Positions 55,201-64,000 of a DNA stretch of 64,000 nucleotides are shown one piece after another (position 1 is the first letter of the stretch; each line of letters starts with the position of its first letter). This DNA comes from Macrostomum hystrix (taxonomy: Eukaryota; Platyhelminthes; Macrostomidae), in NCBI GenBank assembly GCA_950097015.1, contig CATNEN010000039.1:7518501-7582500 (forward strand), written 5' to 3'. A program made the translations under genes and the position numbers. Below the pieces are notes generated by a model. It made no database searches, was not told where the DNA came from, and saw nothing but the letters and a program-made list of their open reading frames with translations.

Positions 55201-57577
55201 CATTTTCTTTAAAAGATTGAGCAGAAGAAGCCATTGCTGAAAGCGGGAGGAGGGTTAGCGGTGACTCACAAGAAAAGAGAAGAGAATAAAAAGAAACCGC
55301 TAAAGACCGGACTACTCCCCGGCCAAGCGCCCTTCGGCACGGCGAGACCTTGGGCCTTAGAGGGCGGCAGAAAGCAGCGCCAGACCCGCAGTTAACCTGC
55401 GTACCCTGTTAAGGTCAAAGGGTAAACACCATTCCCTCAGAGCCGTAGCCAGAGGTACCTGATCACGCACAGGTACACGAGCGCTGCGGACTGGCCGCAT
55501 ACCCTGTTAAGGTCAAAGGGTAAAACACCATTCCCTCAGAGCCGTAGCCAGAGGTACCTGATCACGCACAGGTGCACGAACGCTGCGGACTGGCCGCATA
55601 CCCTGTTGAGGTCAAAGGGTGGCACCTTTCCCTCCAGCCGGGGCTAGAGGTACCTGATCACGCACAGGTGCACGAACGCTGCGGACTGGCCGCATACCCT
55701 GTTAAGGTCAAAGGGTGACGCCTTTCCCTCAGAGCCGTAGCCAGAGGTACCTGATCACACACAGGTGCGCGAACGCTGCGGACTGGCCGCATACCCTGTT
55801 AAGGTCGAAGGGTGACACCTTTCCCTCAGAGCCGTAGCCAGAGGTACCTGATCACGCACAGGTGCACGAACGCTGCGGACTGGCCGCATACCCTGTTAAG
55901 GTCGAAGGGTGACACCTTTCCCTCAGAGCCGTAGCCAGAGGTACCTGATCACGCACAGGTGCACGAGCGCTGCGGACTGGCCGCATACCCTGTTAAGGTC
56001 GAAGGGTGACACCTTTCCCTCAGAGCCGTAGCCAGAGGTACCTGATCACGCACAGGTGCACGAAACGCTGCGGACTGGCCGCATACCCTGTTAAGGTCAG
56101 AGGGTGACACCTTTCCCTCCAGCCGGGGCTAGAGGTACCCAGTTTGGCCAGAGGCCCTGGATGGGTCATCCAGCGCTGTTGCCCATTCTGTCCGGCAGCC
56201 CTAGGGTCAGCCTTGAACACTCGCGGGACGTGTACCCATGGGTCAGCTGACGGGACAGCGTGGAGGGATTCCTGCACCCGAAGGCACAGGGCTCCTTCCT
56301 GCCAGGCCTGCTCAAAAAGCGACTGCAGGTGTGAGGCATCGCAGACCTTAGCCCGTGGGCCTGGTCTGACTCATACCTCACAGGCGCTGTGTCCCGCCGG
56401 TGCGAGCGGGGAAGGATAATGTGGACAAGAGGGAGGATAATGTGGACAAGAGGGAGGATAATGTGGACAAGAGGAAGGATAATGTGGACAAGAGGGAGGA
56501 TAATGTGGACAAGAGGGAGGATAATGTGGACAAGAGGAAGGATAATGTGGACAAGAGGGAGGATAATGTGGACAAGAGGGAGGATAATGTGGACAAGAGG
56601 AAGGATAATGTGGACAAGGGGAAGGATAATGTGGACAAGAGGGAGGATAATGTGGACAAGAGGGAGGATAATGTGGACAAGAGGGAGGATAATGTGGACA
56701 AGAGGGAGGATAATGTGGAGAAGAGAGAAGATAATGTGGACAAGGGGAAGGATAATGTGGACAAGAGGGAGGATAATGTGGACAAGAGGGAGGATAATGT
56801 GGACAAGAGGGAGGATAATGTGGACAAGAGGGAGGATAATGTGGAAAAGAGGGAGGATAATGTGGAGAAGAGAGAAGATAATGTGGACAAGAGGAATGAT
56901 AATGTGGAGAAGATGAATGATTATTTTGTGTAGAGCGGTGAAAGGGAGTAGACAGATAAGGTAAGTGAGAGGGAGTAGACAGATAAGGTAAGTGAGAGGG
57001 AGTAGACAGATAAGGTAAGTGAGAGGGAGTAGACAGATAAGGTAAGTGAGAGGGAGTATACAGATAAGGTAAGTGAGAGGGAGTAGACAGATAAGGTAAG
57101 TGAGATGGAGTAGACAGATAAGGTAAGTGAGAGGGAGTAGACAGATAAGGTAACCCGTGGCGGTCTATAAATAAGAAGCCGTCCGTCTGATCGACTGTAG
57201 GCAAAAGCGGCAAGCCGCTGCACTACAAGGGCAGCACCTTCCACCGGGTGATACCGCAGTTCATGTGCCAAGGCGGCGACTTCACCCGCGGCAACGGCAC
57301 CGGTGGCGAGTCGATCTACGGCGAGAAATTCCCCGACGAGAACTTCTCTATTCGGCATAGCCGGCCCTTCCTGCTGTCTATGGCCAATGCCGGGCCCAAC
57401 ACCAACGGCAGCCAGTTCTTCATCACCACGGAGAAGACGCCCTGGCTTGACGGCAAGCACGTTGTGTTTGGCGAAGTGTCCAGCGGCGAGGAGGTGGTCA
57501 GAGCCATCGAGGGCCTGGGCTCGGGTTCTGGCCGTACAGCCAAGACTGTGACCATTGAAGACTGTGGAGAGATCTGA
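49283..57577 (+). CDS. Cyclophilin, probably mitochondrial, exons 2 and 3 (first exon not found)
   Basis: Exon 49283-49460 (acceptor TTCATTTTGCAG, donor GTCG|GTGCGT) and exon 57201-57577 (acceptor TCGACTGTAG), phase 1 at the same site as the first cyclophilin. The exon 2 product begins [23 protein letters not shown]: a basic, Ser-containing, non-acidic leader before the core, as in mitochondrial cyclophilin D. No ATG is in this exon, so a start exon must lie upstream. The active site is complete ([31 protein letters not shown]). The 7.74-kb intron is filled by two 21-bp minisatellite blocks, a LINE and a 27-bp repeat. A trans-spliced or distant first exon is possible. Confidence 0.75.
49528..49864. 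repeat. 21-bp minisatellite, left block
   Basis: The unit is GTGGACAAGAGGGAGGATAA plus T, with GGGGAAGG variants. It continues at 56408 on the far side of the LINE. Being divisible by three, it creates long artefact frames. Confidence 0.95.
50298..53675 (-). CDS. LINE ORF2: endonuclease, reverse transcriptase, RNase H (1125 aa, 3' frameshift)
   Basis: The ATG at 53675 overlaps the ORF1 stop as ATGA. The N-terminal third is an AP-like endonuclease ([40 protein letters not shown]). The middle is reverse transcriptase ([44 protein letters not shown] with the catalytic ADD). The C-terminal part is RNase H ([42 protein letters not shown]). A one-base shift near 50305 ends the frame early. The next frame (to 49972) carries the lost tail with [18 protein letters not shown], a zinc-knuckle-like motif. 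The enzyme nicks target DNA and copies its RNA there. Except for the tail it looks complete. Confidence 0.9.
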   Translation of the reverse strand: MISSPGISCLQINLQHSVAASANLMRQAELDKPGLILVQEPWTSKGKPQNVPSGYNCFCVSPREANRPPRACIFGAKTLGAWLRSDLSNGDICVIQSEDLLPGRTTLVASVYLPGDVAVVPRTLTTLVELCSARNYELMVAGDINAHHTHWGSTGINQRGEDLLSYVTSTTLEFCNSGSTPTFDNGRWSEVIDATLASPELFQSIGEWRVLPEPSLSDHKFIHFRVASARSLNHITWRRNARNTDWEAFRHALETTHRSSGQPPTISTCREADECATVLTETLTAAFEAACPLKANKGKTSAPWWNPQLGDLRRRAKKLHRRANKTRSPADQTAYLEAIHEFKREIRTAKAQKWRQYCEELEGSRPTSRIVKALTLDKMSKLSSVKRTDGTSTDNPGETLEVMLSAFFPNEPTNLTTSDHTEGGQMLAASIITEDSIVKAATSFKPFKAPGPDGIVPAFLREAVKCPGFLRSLCSLYRACITLGYVPQAWTEAKVIFIPKPGRPDYQSIKSFRPISLTTFLVKLMERPVLWRLLSVELKNAPLSDNQHAFRAGLSTESALHVLVDKLEKAVLGTGFALSVFLDIDGAFDNVLFEAFRKALYERHTHSSLTRWIMYLISHRTVTANLLGHQRTVPVRKGSPQGGVLSPILWNMVIDELLRDDRPDPILKVGYADDVTAVASGPSPDTLRDLLQNFIHSAEQWAGRCGLKLSETKTAVIMFTSRNKWQIQPLRLYGKEISFCKQTKCLGITLDHRLNWSPHVQTKTKRALAILAQLRRAVGTTWGLTPKRLWWIYTAMVRPAVSYGSLIWASALQMKTCLEALRKTQGRACRMTMSAPPSAPYDGLNAFLDATPLDIFVRREAAKTARRLIDAGVRFTPQRAMAKRKLLPHTDLCLRDLKDGGGLHVLSDGEPRTLNLTQRYKIIIPSREDANDHWNHQEVHCYTDGSLKDGLAGFGVCILINGRVVATHAQHTGRLSTVFQNEILAISSCAAELNARNTRGETIIIHSDSQAALQALCRTTTCSRTVADCARQLNLLASNNTVKLSWIPGHAGFPGNELADTLAKQGGSGSLLGPAPLVPIPITVINRLIDDWPIPCTGTDGRAPRTVGNPVPQFRARLAGSGASF
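53672..55234 (-). CDS. LINE ORF1 protein, 520 aa
   Basis: ATG at 55234, stop TGA at 53674-53672 inside the ORF2 start. The N-terminus is low-complexity, Pro/Ala/Arg-rich ([18 protein letters not shown]). Residues of about 165-345 form an RRM-like/DUF4780-type segment ([51 protein letters not shown]). The C-terminus is charged and disordered. Such ORF1 proteins bind element RNA and form the ribonucleoprotein with ORF2. No CCHC knuckle is seen. Confidence 0.8.
   Translation of the reverse strand: MASSAQSFKENETGNPPVAPAASNSANVAPPEATGPASALPDGRPVPGPPGIRSKEARQGRNQRRNERRRRQREREAAVRQSAEVVPQVGEGAVGPKGATATSAPRETASAGSPPAEPTSNSNTGNVAGPSGAATHATMASEAPASQPSTKAKESYASKASAMLQPAVIVFGEEQDLTAEQLDNVWRIIDAALIDQLLAGRPVSVVKSAKTDGCIFIWCNSEESSRALRELLPQLKWPKKLGKLTFASEGQRIKTERFRVWIPNGSAIKSGDQLRQILLKLHPDLEANGLLHHASSRKETGFTVILGLSDAWKKRLPPKSIIHLGLTQLTILRCEERKAGEAKKAKAPESGSGAQAPPAKKQRQTVDPHPGKAARAAESGPRDRRPARSTRRSGLVQRALEQARTLRAHLERAHTSNAPPKQPVGQERRGEAPTDWFEASTHQADRAIHVDLTDEASLGSIGVTTQRDGEGDTLAGQMPAEGSSATLCAGDAEIPMELCEPSISEKEEEELLRDSPTARP
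55395..56140 (-). promoter_or_regulatory. Tandem ~97-bp monomers in the LINE 5' UTR
   Basis: About eight copies of a unit with CTGCGGACTGGCCGCATACC, CTGTTAAGGTC, CCTTTCCCTC and GAGGTACCTGATCACGCACA lie between the element's 5' end and ORF1. Monomer arrays in this position act as repeated promoters in some LINEs (known for mouse L1); a promoter role here is inference. Confidence 0.8.
56408..56920. repeat. 21-bp minisatellite, right block
   Basis: About 24 units of the same 21-bp repeat as 49528-49864, split off by the LINE insertion. Confidence 0.95.
56936..57152. repeat. 27-bp minisatellite before the last cyclophilin exon
   Basis: About eight copies of GTAAGTGAGAGGGAGTAGAC plus AGATAAG. 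Each unit contains GTAAGTGAG, a consensus-like splice donor, only 50-260 bp upstream of the true acceptor at 57200. Confidence 0.9.
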
Positions 57578-58542
57578 GCTTGTCTCTCTGCTGGCTATTC
57601 GTTTAATGATCGCAGTCTAGAGTTTGAGCTAGTAGCCTAGTTTGTGTTAGCACTGCCTCTAATTCGTTAGTTTAAGTTCTAGTTTCACTCAGTTTGTCGA
57701 CATCGAACGCGCATCTCTCCTCTCATCATGTGCTAGCTCCAATTAAAACTTCTGCATTGGAATCGCCTAGATCAACGGCATTTAAGAAATCAACATTTTT
57801 GTGACCTTAAGTTCTGTTTTAGTTATTTCTTGTTTGTTTAGGAGCGTATTGTGACACGAGTTCTACAAATGGCCTAATACCTCTATGATGATATTAGACA
57901 AAGGAAATCTAATCTACGGCTCGTAGTTCAAAACGTAGTTCAGACAGGGCAGACGGAAGAAAACATGTTGGGAACGTTAATTAATGCTCGCTGAAAATGC
58001 ACCAATAACAGACATAGAAATAGTTATTAAAAACTGACACAAGGCACTATTAGAGATGTAACAGACTAAGGTAAATTGTTACTAAGAACAGACATTGACT
58101 GCGGCGCACAACTGACTTTTTTTATTAAAAATCTAAACTTTTATCATTATTAGAACCCGATTACCCGAGTTACTATTTCATTACACAATATGTGTTTCAA
58201 AACACAAACAAGTTTTAGTGTTTAGGGATTTGCAGTCGTTATGAAAGATTATCACTCTATCACACTACATAAACTTTGAGAATGCATACATCGTTTACAC
58301 AGTATGTTTGGTATTTTAACTTTCCTAATTAGATAGCAACAGTGGTGTTGATAATTAAGAACAAAGTACTGTCAGTTGTCGTGCAGTCAGTTTTGCGCAT
58401 GCATGCTTGCAATTATAAATGGGTCAGTGTGAGCATGAGTACTCAAGACAGCACTTCTTAATGACAAAATTGCGCAGTCAGAAAGATATTCCACTGCAAA
58501 GAAAAAAGACAGCGAACTGGTGACTCCTTTGGTGACTAGTCA
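57578..58542. other. Intergenic DNA
   Basis: AT-rich. The 3' UTR of the second cyclophilin probably ends near AATTAAAA at 57740. No further gene. Confidence 0.4.
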
Positions 58543-58797
58543 CAGCAACCGACTGGTGACTGCGGCCGCGATGGCGTGGCAGCGGATGCGCCAGAACCAG
58601 TCGCTGTACCAGTTCGAGCGACCAGGCAGGCTGCTGCCGATGCTGCGACTGCTGACAGCCAGCGAGGCTTCGGCCAGCTACAGGGCCTCCGTGGCTCGAG
58701 CGTGGCTGCGGCACAGTCAACTCCGAGCTGCCGTGCCGCGTCGACAAGCGCTACGCCAGCAGCTCTTGGACCGCACCATTGACGAGGAGGTGAGGGT
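58543..58797 (+). pseudogene. Truncated, deleted copy of the glycosyltransferase-like exon 1
   Basis: Matches 60476-60947 (MAWQRMRQNQSLYQFERPGR.. and DRTIDEE plus the GTGAGG donor). A 2-bp loss in GTGACTTTGCGG gives a frameshift. A deletion of about 200 bp joins two GGCTGCG sites, and a second small deletion lies before CTTGGACCGCACC. The intron donor is kept, so it is a DNA-level duplication and not a retrocopy. Confidence 0.85.
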
Positions 58798-60263
58798 CCC
58801 AATTTGTTATTTGCATTTTTGGTGTTGCCGGTACAAGACCATCTGTCGGACGCTGGGATGCAACTATTGAAGTTTTTATGCTTACAGGAAAAGCAAAAAC
58901 AGTTTTGGTGTTTAAATATGCCTGAGAAACTCCATCAACGAACGGGAAGATTAATGGAAATAGCTCCTAACACAGTTGGGCTAGATGTAAAAAAGCTAGT
59001 GCCACACAGCCGCCCAGCTCTGCTTGCGACCTGCATTGTTGAAGGAATGAGATGTTACGTGACTTTCTCAAACACGCTGTACCTGCGATGCTGAGGCGCC
59101 TGAGTCCGTCAGCTTCAGAGCACTTAACTGGCACCGCACCACCGCCGTCCAGTTTGCCCACCGCTAGTTAGCTTGCGCTTGTCAAAACCTCGGCCAGTCT
59201 TTCCAACGTCCAGTTCGCTCTGGTTCCAAGACGACCTCCTCTGGCACCCCTTTCTCTTCGGCGCTTTATGCCCAAGCTCTGAACTAAAATGAAATCGTGG
59301 CAGCGTACACAAAAATGCGACCTACTGTATACTCAAGCAGCCATCGCACCAATTCACCAAAGAGCATAGTAGGCACGGCAGACCATAGTTAAACTCTTAT
59401 TTATACATTTATTTATGCACGACCACCAGTTGTACACTCAGAAACGGTGTCGGCATCAACTCTGAAATGTGATCATTGCGCATGTGGCAAGCTGCTTTCA
59501 CGATGAACAACTCCGCTCATTGCAGACGGCCTTACGGAACCACCAGCGTACTCAGGTAGTCAGTTCAGGTCTATAGCACACGCCTGGCTAAAAAATATCC
59601 TCACCTGTTTCTTTCTCTCCCACACCCATTCAGCAGCCATGGGTGCTGGGTAGAGGCAATCCTCCATTGTGCGCCCCGCCAGAATTGGCTGCATACCATG
59701 GGTACCGGCTGGCTGGGATTGGGGTCGGCATAACGTACGGGCAGGGCAGGCTGAACTAACAGTCTGGCTTATGCTAAGGTAGTCAGTGACTCACCGTAGC
59801 CAGGTTGAATTAGGCTTATGGATTTTCAGCCTCTGAAATGGGCTGCTCAAGCTGCTGAGGCCGCTAAGTCTTCTGCTCTCAGTCTCCATTGTTGGGTAAG
59901 TCTTCTGCCACAGGCACAATTACCGTCTAATTTTTTAATCAAAATAAATTCATCCCGTGCATGAATTATACCCGTGCATTTGAAATCATATGCATGGTTT
60001 CGGGTAACCATTTATACTCGTAGTTACCCGAAAGTAGTGTTTTAGTATTGCACTTGGATTAATTGTTATGTCGTATAGTTTTTGTGTCTACTAAAACCCA
60101 CAACACAACACAACACAAGCGAAGCAACTCGTCCAGAATGAGGCACTCAAAGGATAGGCACAAAAGCAGCAGTAAATGCATCTCTAGGATGCCTAACTAT
60201 GCAAAGCTTTCCACTTTGGCTCCTTTTGAATCTGACACATTCTAGGAAAGCACACTTAAGACA
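58798..60263. other. Intergenic DNA
   Basis: Short frames only. A CAACACAACACAACACAA run near 60100. Nothing identified. Confidence 0.4.
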
Positions 60264-61649
60264 ATGCGAACAAGAGGACCGATTGGGATCAATCGGTGGC
60301 GCACGGGTCTGGCAGCGCTCACGGGACTGATCGTCGGCTGGCTCCTCGGGCTCGCCACATTCTCGCTGCTGTCAGCGGAGACGGAGGAAGACCTGGTGCC
60401 TCCGCTGCAAGATGCTCAGACGCTGGCCTGGCCGAGCAGGGCTCCTGAGCCGAGGAACTCAAGCCTGGTTCTGCAGCAGCAACCGACTGGTGACTTTGCG
60501 GCCGCGATGGCGTGGCAGCGGATGCGCCAGAACCAGTCGCTGTACCAGTTCGAGCGACCAGGCAGGCTGCTGCCGATGCTGCGACTGCTGACAGCCAGTG
60601 AGGCTTCGGCCAGCTACAGGGCCTCCGTGGCTCGAGCGTGGCTGCGAACTCAGTCGCTGGTGATCGTCGGCACTGTGAGGAACGGCATGCCCCTGCTTGA
60701 GAACAGCCTTAGAAATCTGGGCCGTCTGAGGAGTCTGTTCCGTCAGAGCTGGATGCTGCTGGTGGAGAACAACTCTGACGACGGCACCCGACAGCGGCTG
60801 CTGCGGTTGGCTCGACGTGACTTGAGGGTGCGCGTGCTGGGCTGCGGCACAGTCAACTCCGAGCTGCCGTGCCGCGTCGACATGCGCTACGCAAGCGGCT
60901 TGCAGCACCGCCCCGGCGCCTTCTTGGACCGCACCATCGACGAGGAGGTGAGGACTCTAATAATAATTAGTTCGCTATTCCAATTTTCGATGCGCTTTCA
61001 AATGTACCTGCAAGTAGACAGTTTGAGACCTGAGAAATCTGAGCACCTGAGAAACTGAAAAACTCGTATCCTTAATTCTTAATCGTTTCGTAAACTGCAT
61101 GCCAGTGATTTATTCCATTTCTGATTGCAGATCGATCGGGGCCTGATGATGTCTGCGTTGCGCAACGAATACCTGAACCATGCGTACGACCACTTGGGTG
61201 ACAGAGCGGACCTCCTGCTGATCATCGATCCGGACATGATTTGGAAGACCTGGAGCCTCAACAACATCCTGCAGGGCCTCTACTACTTCAAGACTCGACC
61301 CCAACTGCAGCAGCTGTGCGCCAACACACTCGACCTGAAGTTCAACACCCTGTACGACCCGTGCACGCTGAACTTCTTTGGGAACAAGCGGTTCGGTGAG
61401 GACACCAAGTACCCGTACGTGGACTACGCGAGATCCATTCAGCGTGGCGCCGCGGACCTGCCTCCAGTGAAGGTCGAGAGCTGCTTCCAGGCGTTGTCTT
61501 TCTTCCGCTTCTCGGAGCTGCGGAGTCGCCGGCTGCAGTACGAGCGGAGCCACGGCGAGTGGATGTGCGAGCACAACACGCTGTCCAGGCAGCTCCAGGA
61601 GGTCTACCTCGACTCGCAGATGCGTCTGGGCATTCGAAGGGCCTGGTGA
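60264..61649 (+). CDS. Type II membrane glycosyltransferase-like protein, two exons, 400 aa
   Basis: Join of 60264-60947 (donor GAGGAG|GTGAGG) and 61131-61649 (acceptor TTTCTGATTGCAG), phase 0. A signal anchor (LAALTGLIVGWLLGLATFSL, residues 15-35) follows a short basic end. After a stem come VIVGTVRNGMPLLENSLRNL and WMLLVENNSDDGTRQRL, which resemble the nucleotide-binding start of GT-A transferases such as the CMT1/CAP59 (GT69) group. LLLIIDPDMIW in exon 2 is a DXD-like metal site. Further on are DPCTLNFFGNKRF and several Cys. A Golgi sugar transferase is likely, but the family is not certain and donor and acceptor are unknown. A broken partial copy lies 1.7 kb upstream. Confidence 0.7.
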
Positions 61650-63620
61650 CGCGGTTATTTTAAGCTTGTTGCTTTTACCGATTGTTTTCTCGTTGTTTGT
61701 TGAATTTGCTAATACGATCGTCATATTTTATGTCCGAAAAGTTCTCTTCAAGCAGTCGTTGAGTTGTTTTATACCTCTATATCGACTTTGCTGTAATTCA
61801 ACTTTACTTCCTTTTTTGCTACTCTTTTAAATTAAATACCACTATGAGTAGTGGTGATCTCGAGGTCTGGACTTCAATGTAAGATTTCACTGGTGCATGT
61901 AGACTGATAGAGTTGAAACTGAAGCTGTGTGCTGTCCATATTTGCAAAATTGCAGGGTTAACATTTTAAGTCGAAAGGTTTATCTATTCAAAAGTTATGA
62001 CTAAAGTCTCGTTACTATCGAAACACGAGATAATGATAAAGTAACACGCTATCTGCACTTTAATAACAATATTGAACAATGCACACTATTCCTTACGATA
62101 AGAAAATTCTGGAAAAAAACTAAAGATTTATTGCTAATGCCTGCTCACAACTATCTCATCTATCTCAATCTATCTCTATCTGTAGATAAGAGAGATGCAA
62201 ATGCATAAAGCTGCTTAGAAGCTTGTGTACTTTTATGTGCGTTGTACTTTCATTATATAGAAACTAGTATTCGACCGTTGCAGCTAAATATCCCATAGAC
62301 AATTCGTTCTACCTGTTTGATTGCGAGGACCGCGTTAAGAGCGTTTGCGGCTCTAGCGTTTGTAGTAACCTGGGCTTTGCTATCTACCTAAATACACTAG
62401 ACCACAAAGCTACACAACGGAACTTAGAATGATCGTTTTTATTTATTTAACGTGCTACGAAAAAAACTCTTCCAGTCACAGAGTGGAACTGACATCAACA
62501 TTAGAACAAGCCTAAAAATAAATTTTCCCAAAAATTGACCAATTAGAGGTTGTCCTTGGGACTGTACTATAAGCTTATACTCGCATGTACTTGCTAAGAC
62601 TGTTTATTCTTATTATGATTGCATTCGCAATAAAACAAAAATGGCTAATTAAACTTTTTGCATTCTTGTTGAAAATCTGAAAGGTCTCTCCAAGGACTTG
62701 TACGAGTATAAATAGCATCTATAAATATATTCCTATATTCAGAGGTCCTTGGTCTTTTCCGCTGACGGTTTATAGTCTATGGTATTTATTTACTGAAACT
62801 GCGTTCAGTTTGAGCTTTGTGTGATAAAGGGGACTTAAGAGCAACGAATACGATTGGTCGAAATGTCACTTTGTGGTAATGAACTCTGATTAATGGCCGG
62901 TCATTGGCTTTCCCGCCTGTTTTAGCCATAGACAACGCCACCAATGCAGCTAATAAGAGTCCATGGACAAATATGATGCAGTTGGCCTAACTATAGCTAG
63001 GTGTTATCTGTGCATGTATCTAAAGCTTTTACAGAGGCACAATAAATAGATAACAGAAACAAAGATAATTCACTGCAGTGGACATTGAGCTCAAGTTGTG
63101 CATTCTATTGAATCTGAGCATCGTCAATTTTAATAATTGCCTTGCTTGAACAGATTCTTTATTATCATTAGAAAAGTCATAATTACAAAACGCGAAACAA
63201 CAACCAGGAAGTCAGGTCAGTTAGCCGCATTAAAAAATATAAACAAAAACGTCCCTTCAAAAACAGAAAACCACGGTTAACAAAAAAAATTAGCTGAAAA
63301 ATATGAACGCTGAAAACAGCAAGTTTTTCAACTGCTAACTTTGGCAGCTGTTGCACTAAATAGATAATATGATTAATAATGCACTATGACAGCAGCATTG
63401 ACTATAACACGAAACAGAGAGTAACTTGGCGTACCTAAGCTTCCCCAATAGAAGCCATTCCTTTTTTCCATGGCTTTCGACTGGTGAAACTAAACACTAA
63501 AAATATTACCAGATTCCATAACTGCAGGATACCAACGAGAAAATTAGTAAAATAAATACACAACTATAAACAACAGCTTAAAGTACAGGACTAGGAAACA
63601 CTATGCTCTGGATGAGACAC
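61650..63620. other. AT-rich intergenic DNA
   Basis: No gene, RNA or clear repeat recognised. Confidence 0.5.
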
Positions 63621-64000
63621 AAGCCTGCTCAAATGACTGGGTGAGGCTTTAACAGCCTGCTCAAATGACTGGGTGAGGCTTCAACAGCCTGCTCAAATGA
63701 CTGGGTGAGGCTTCAACAGCCTGCTCAAATGACTGGGTGAGGCTTCAACAGCCTGCTCAAATGACTGGGTGAGGCTTCAACAGCCTGCTCAAATGACTGG
63801 GTGAGGCTTCAACAGCCTGCTCAAATGACTGGGTGAGGCTTCAACAGTCTGCTCAAATGACTGGGTGAGGCTTCAACAGCCTGCTCAAATGACTGGGTGA
63901 GGCTTTAACAGCCTGCTCAAATGACTGGGTGAGGCTTTAACAGCCTGCTCAAATGACTGGGTGAGGCATTATCAGACTGCTCAAATGACTGGGTGAGGCT
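63621..64000. repeat. 32-bp minisatellite, 12 copies, running off the right edge
   Basis: The unit is CAGCCTGCTCAAATGACTGG followed by GTGAGGCTTCAA, with CTTTAA/CTTCAA variants. Copies are nearly identical. Confidence 0.95.

Larger units (their letters stand above)
49865..56407 (-). mobile_element. Near full-length non-LTR retrotransposon (I superfamily, RNase H-bearing)
   Basis: The 13-bp sequence GGGGAAGGATAAT stands on both sides (49852-49864 and 56408-56420) as target duplication. The 5' UTR of about 1.17 kb contains tandem monomers, then ORF1, an ATGA overlap, ORF2 and a short 3' UTR ending TAAGTCAAAGTCAA, without a poly(A) tail. EN, RT and RNase H in one ORF place it among I/R1/Nimb-like elements; the exact clade is not decided. 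Confidence 0.9.

Noticed and set aside
58804-59094. 96-aa plus-strand frame after the broken glycosyltransferase fragment
   Set aside because: No ATG-anchored domain, no homology to the intact gene's second exon, and composition like the surrounding DNA.

Overview
The window is nuclear DNA of an invertebrate animal. The genes have spliced exons with GTAAGT/GTGAGT donors and pyrimidine-AG acceptors. They encode animal families: an HP1 chromodomain protein, a tetraspanin, a rhodopsin-like GPCR, an LC8 dynein light chain, cyclophilins and Golgi-type glycosyltransferases. Intergenic and intronic DNA is AT-rich and full of transposons and minisatellites. The species cannot be fixed from sequence alone; a lophotrochozoan or flatworm-like genome would fit, but that is inference.

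Layout. 1-7.8 kb: first exon of an HP1/chromobox gene (minus, running off the left edge), a 19-bp minisatellite, a complete three-exon tetraspanin (minus) with SINE pieces in its introns, and two short inverted-repeat elements. 7.8-12.7 kb: decayed coding-like DNA, then a single-exon class A GPCR (plus). 12.7-16 kb: a tRNA-headed SINE and a 15-bp minisatellite. 16-20.6 kb: two tyrosine-recombinase (Crypton-like) elements inserted end to end inside a dispersed repeat; all three junctions carry CATTG. 20.8-33.2 kb: two GT32-type glycosyltransferase genes (plus). Their 5' parts differ, but their last ~900 bp are almost identical. Between them lie a hAT remnant carrying a 1.7-kb, 16-bp satellite, a full SINE with target duplication, and a foldback repeat holding a small deletion derivative of the first Crypton-like element, whose empty site is in the other foldback arm. 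35.1-35.6 kb: a two-exon LC8-type dynein light chain. 36.2-43.3 kb: three head-to-tail Helitron copies (minus) with helicase remnants and nested hAT insertions. 43.6-46.2 kb: a broken LINE and a ~1-kb inverted-repeat element. 47.8-57.6 kb: a cytosolic-type cyclophilin and a second, probably mitochondrial cyclophilin. The 7.7-kb intron of the second holds a near full-length I-superfamily LINE inserted in a 21-bp minisatellite with a 13-bp target duplication. 58.5-61.6 kb: a broken fragment and the intact copy of a type II membrane glycosyltransferase-like gene. The right edge runs into a 32-bp minisatellite.

Most of the sequence is layered mobile DNA. The host genes are unrelated single loci, apart from two paralogous pairs (GT32-like and cyclophilin) that show signs of gene conversion. 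The best candidate for something not well described is the Crypton-like system. It has TIR-bounded bodies, a hairpin added outside one TIR, CATTG/AATG junction cores, end-to-end integration, and an internally deleted derivative proven by an empty site in the same window.
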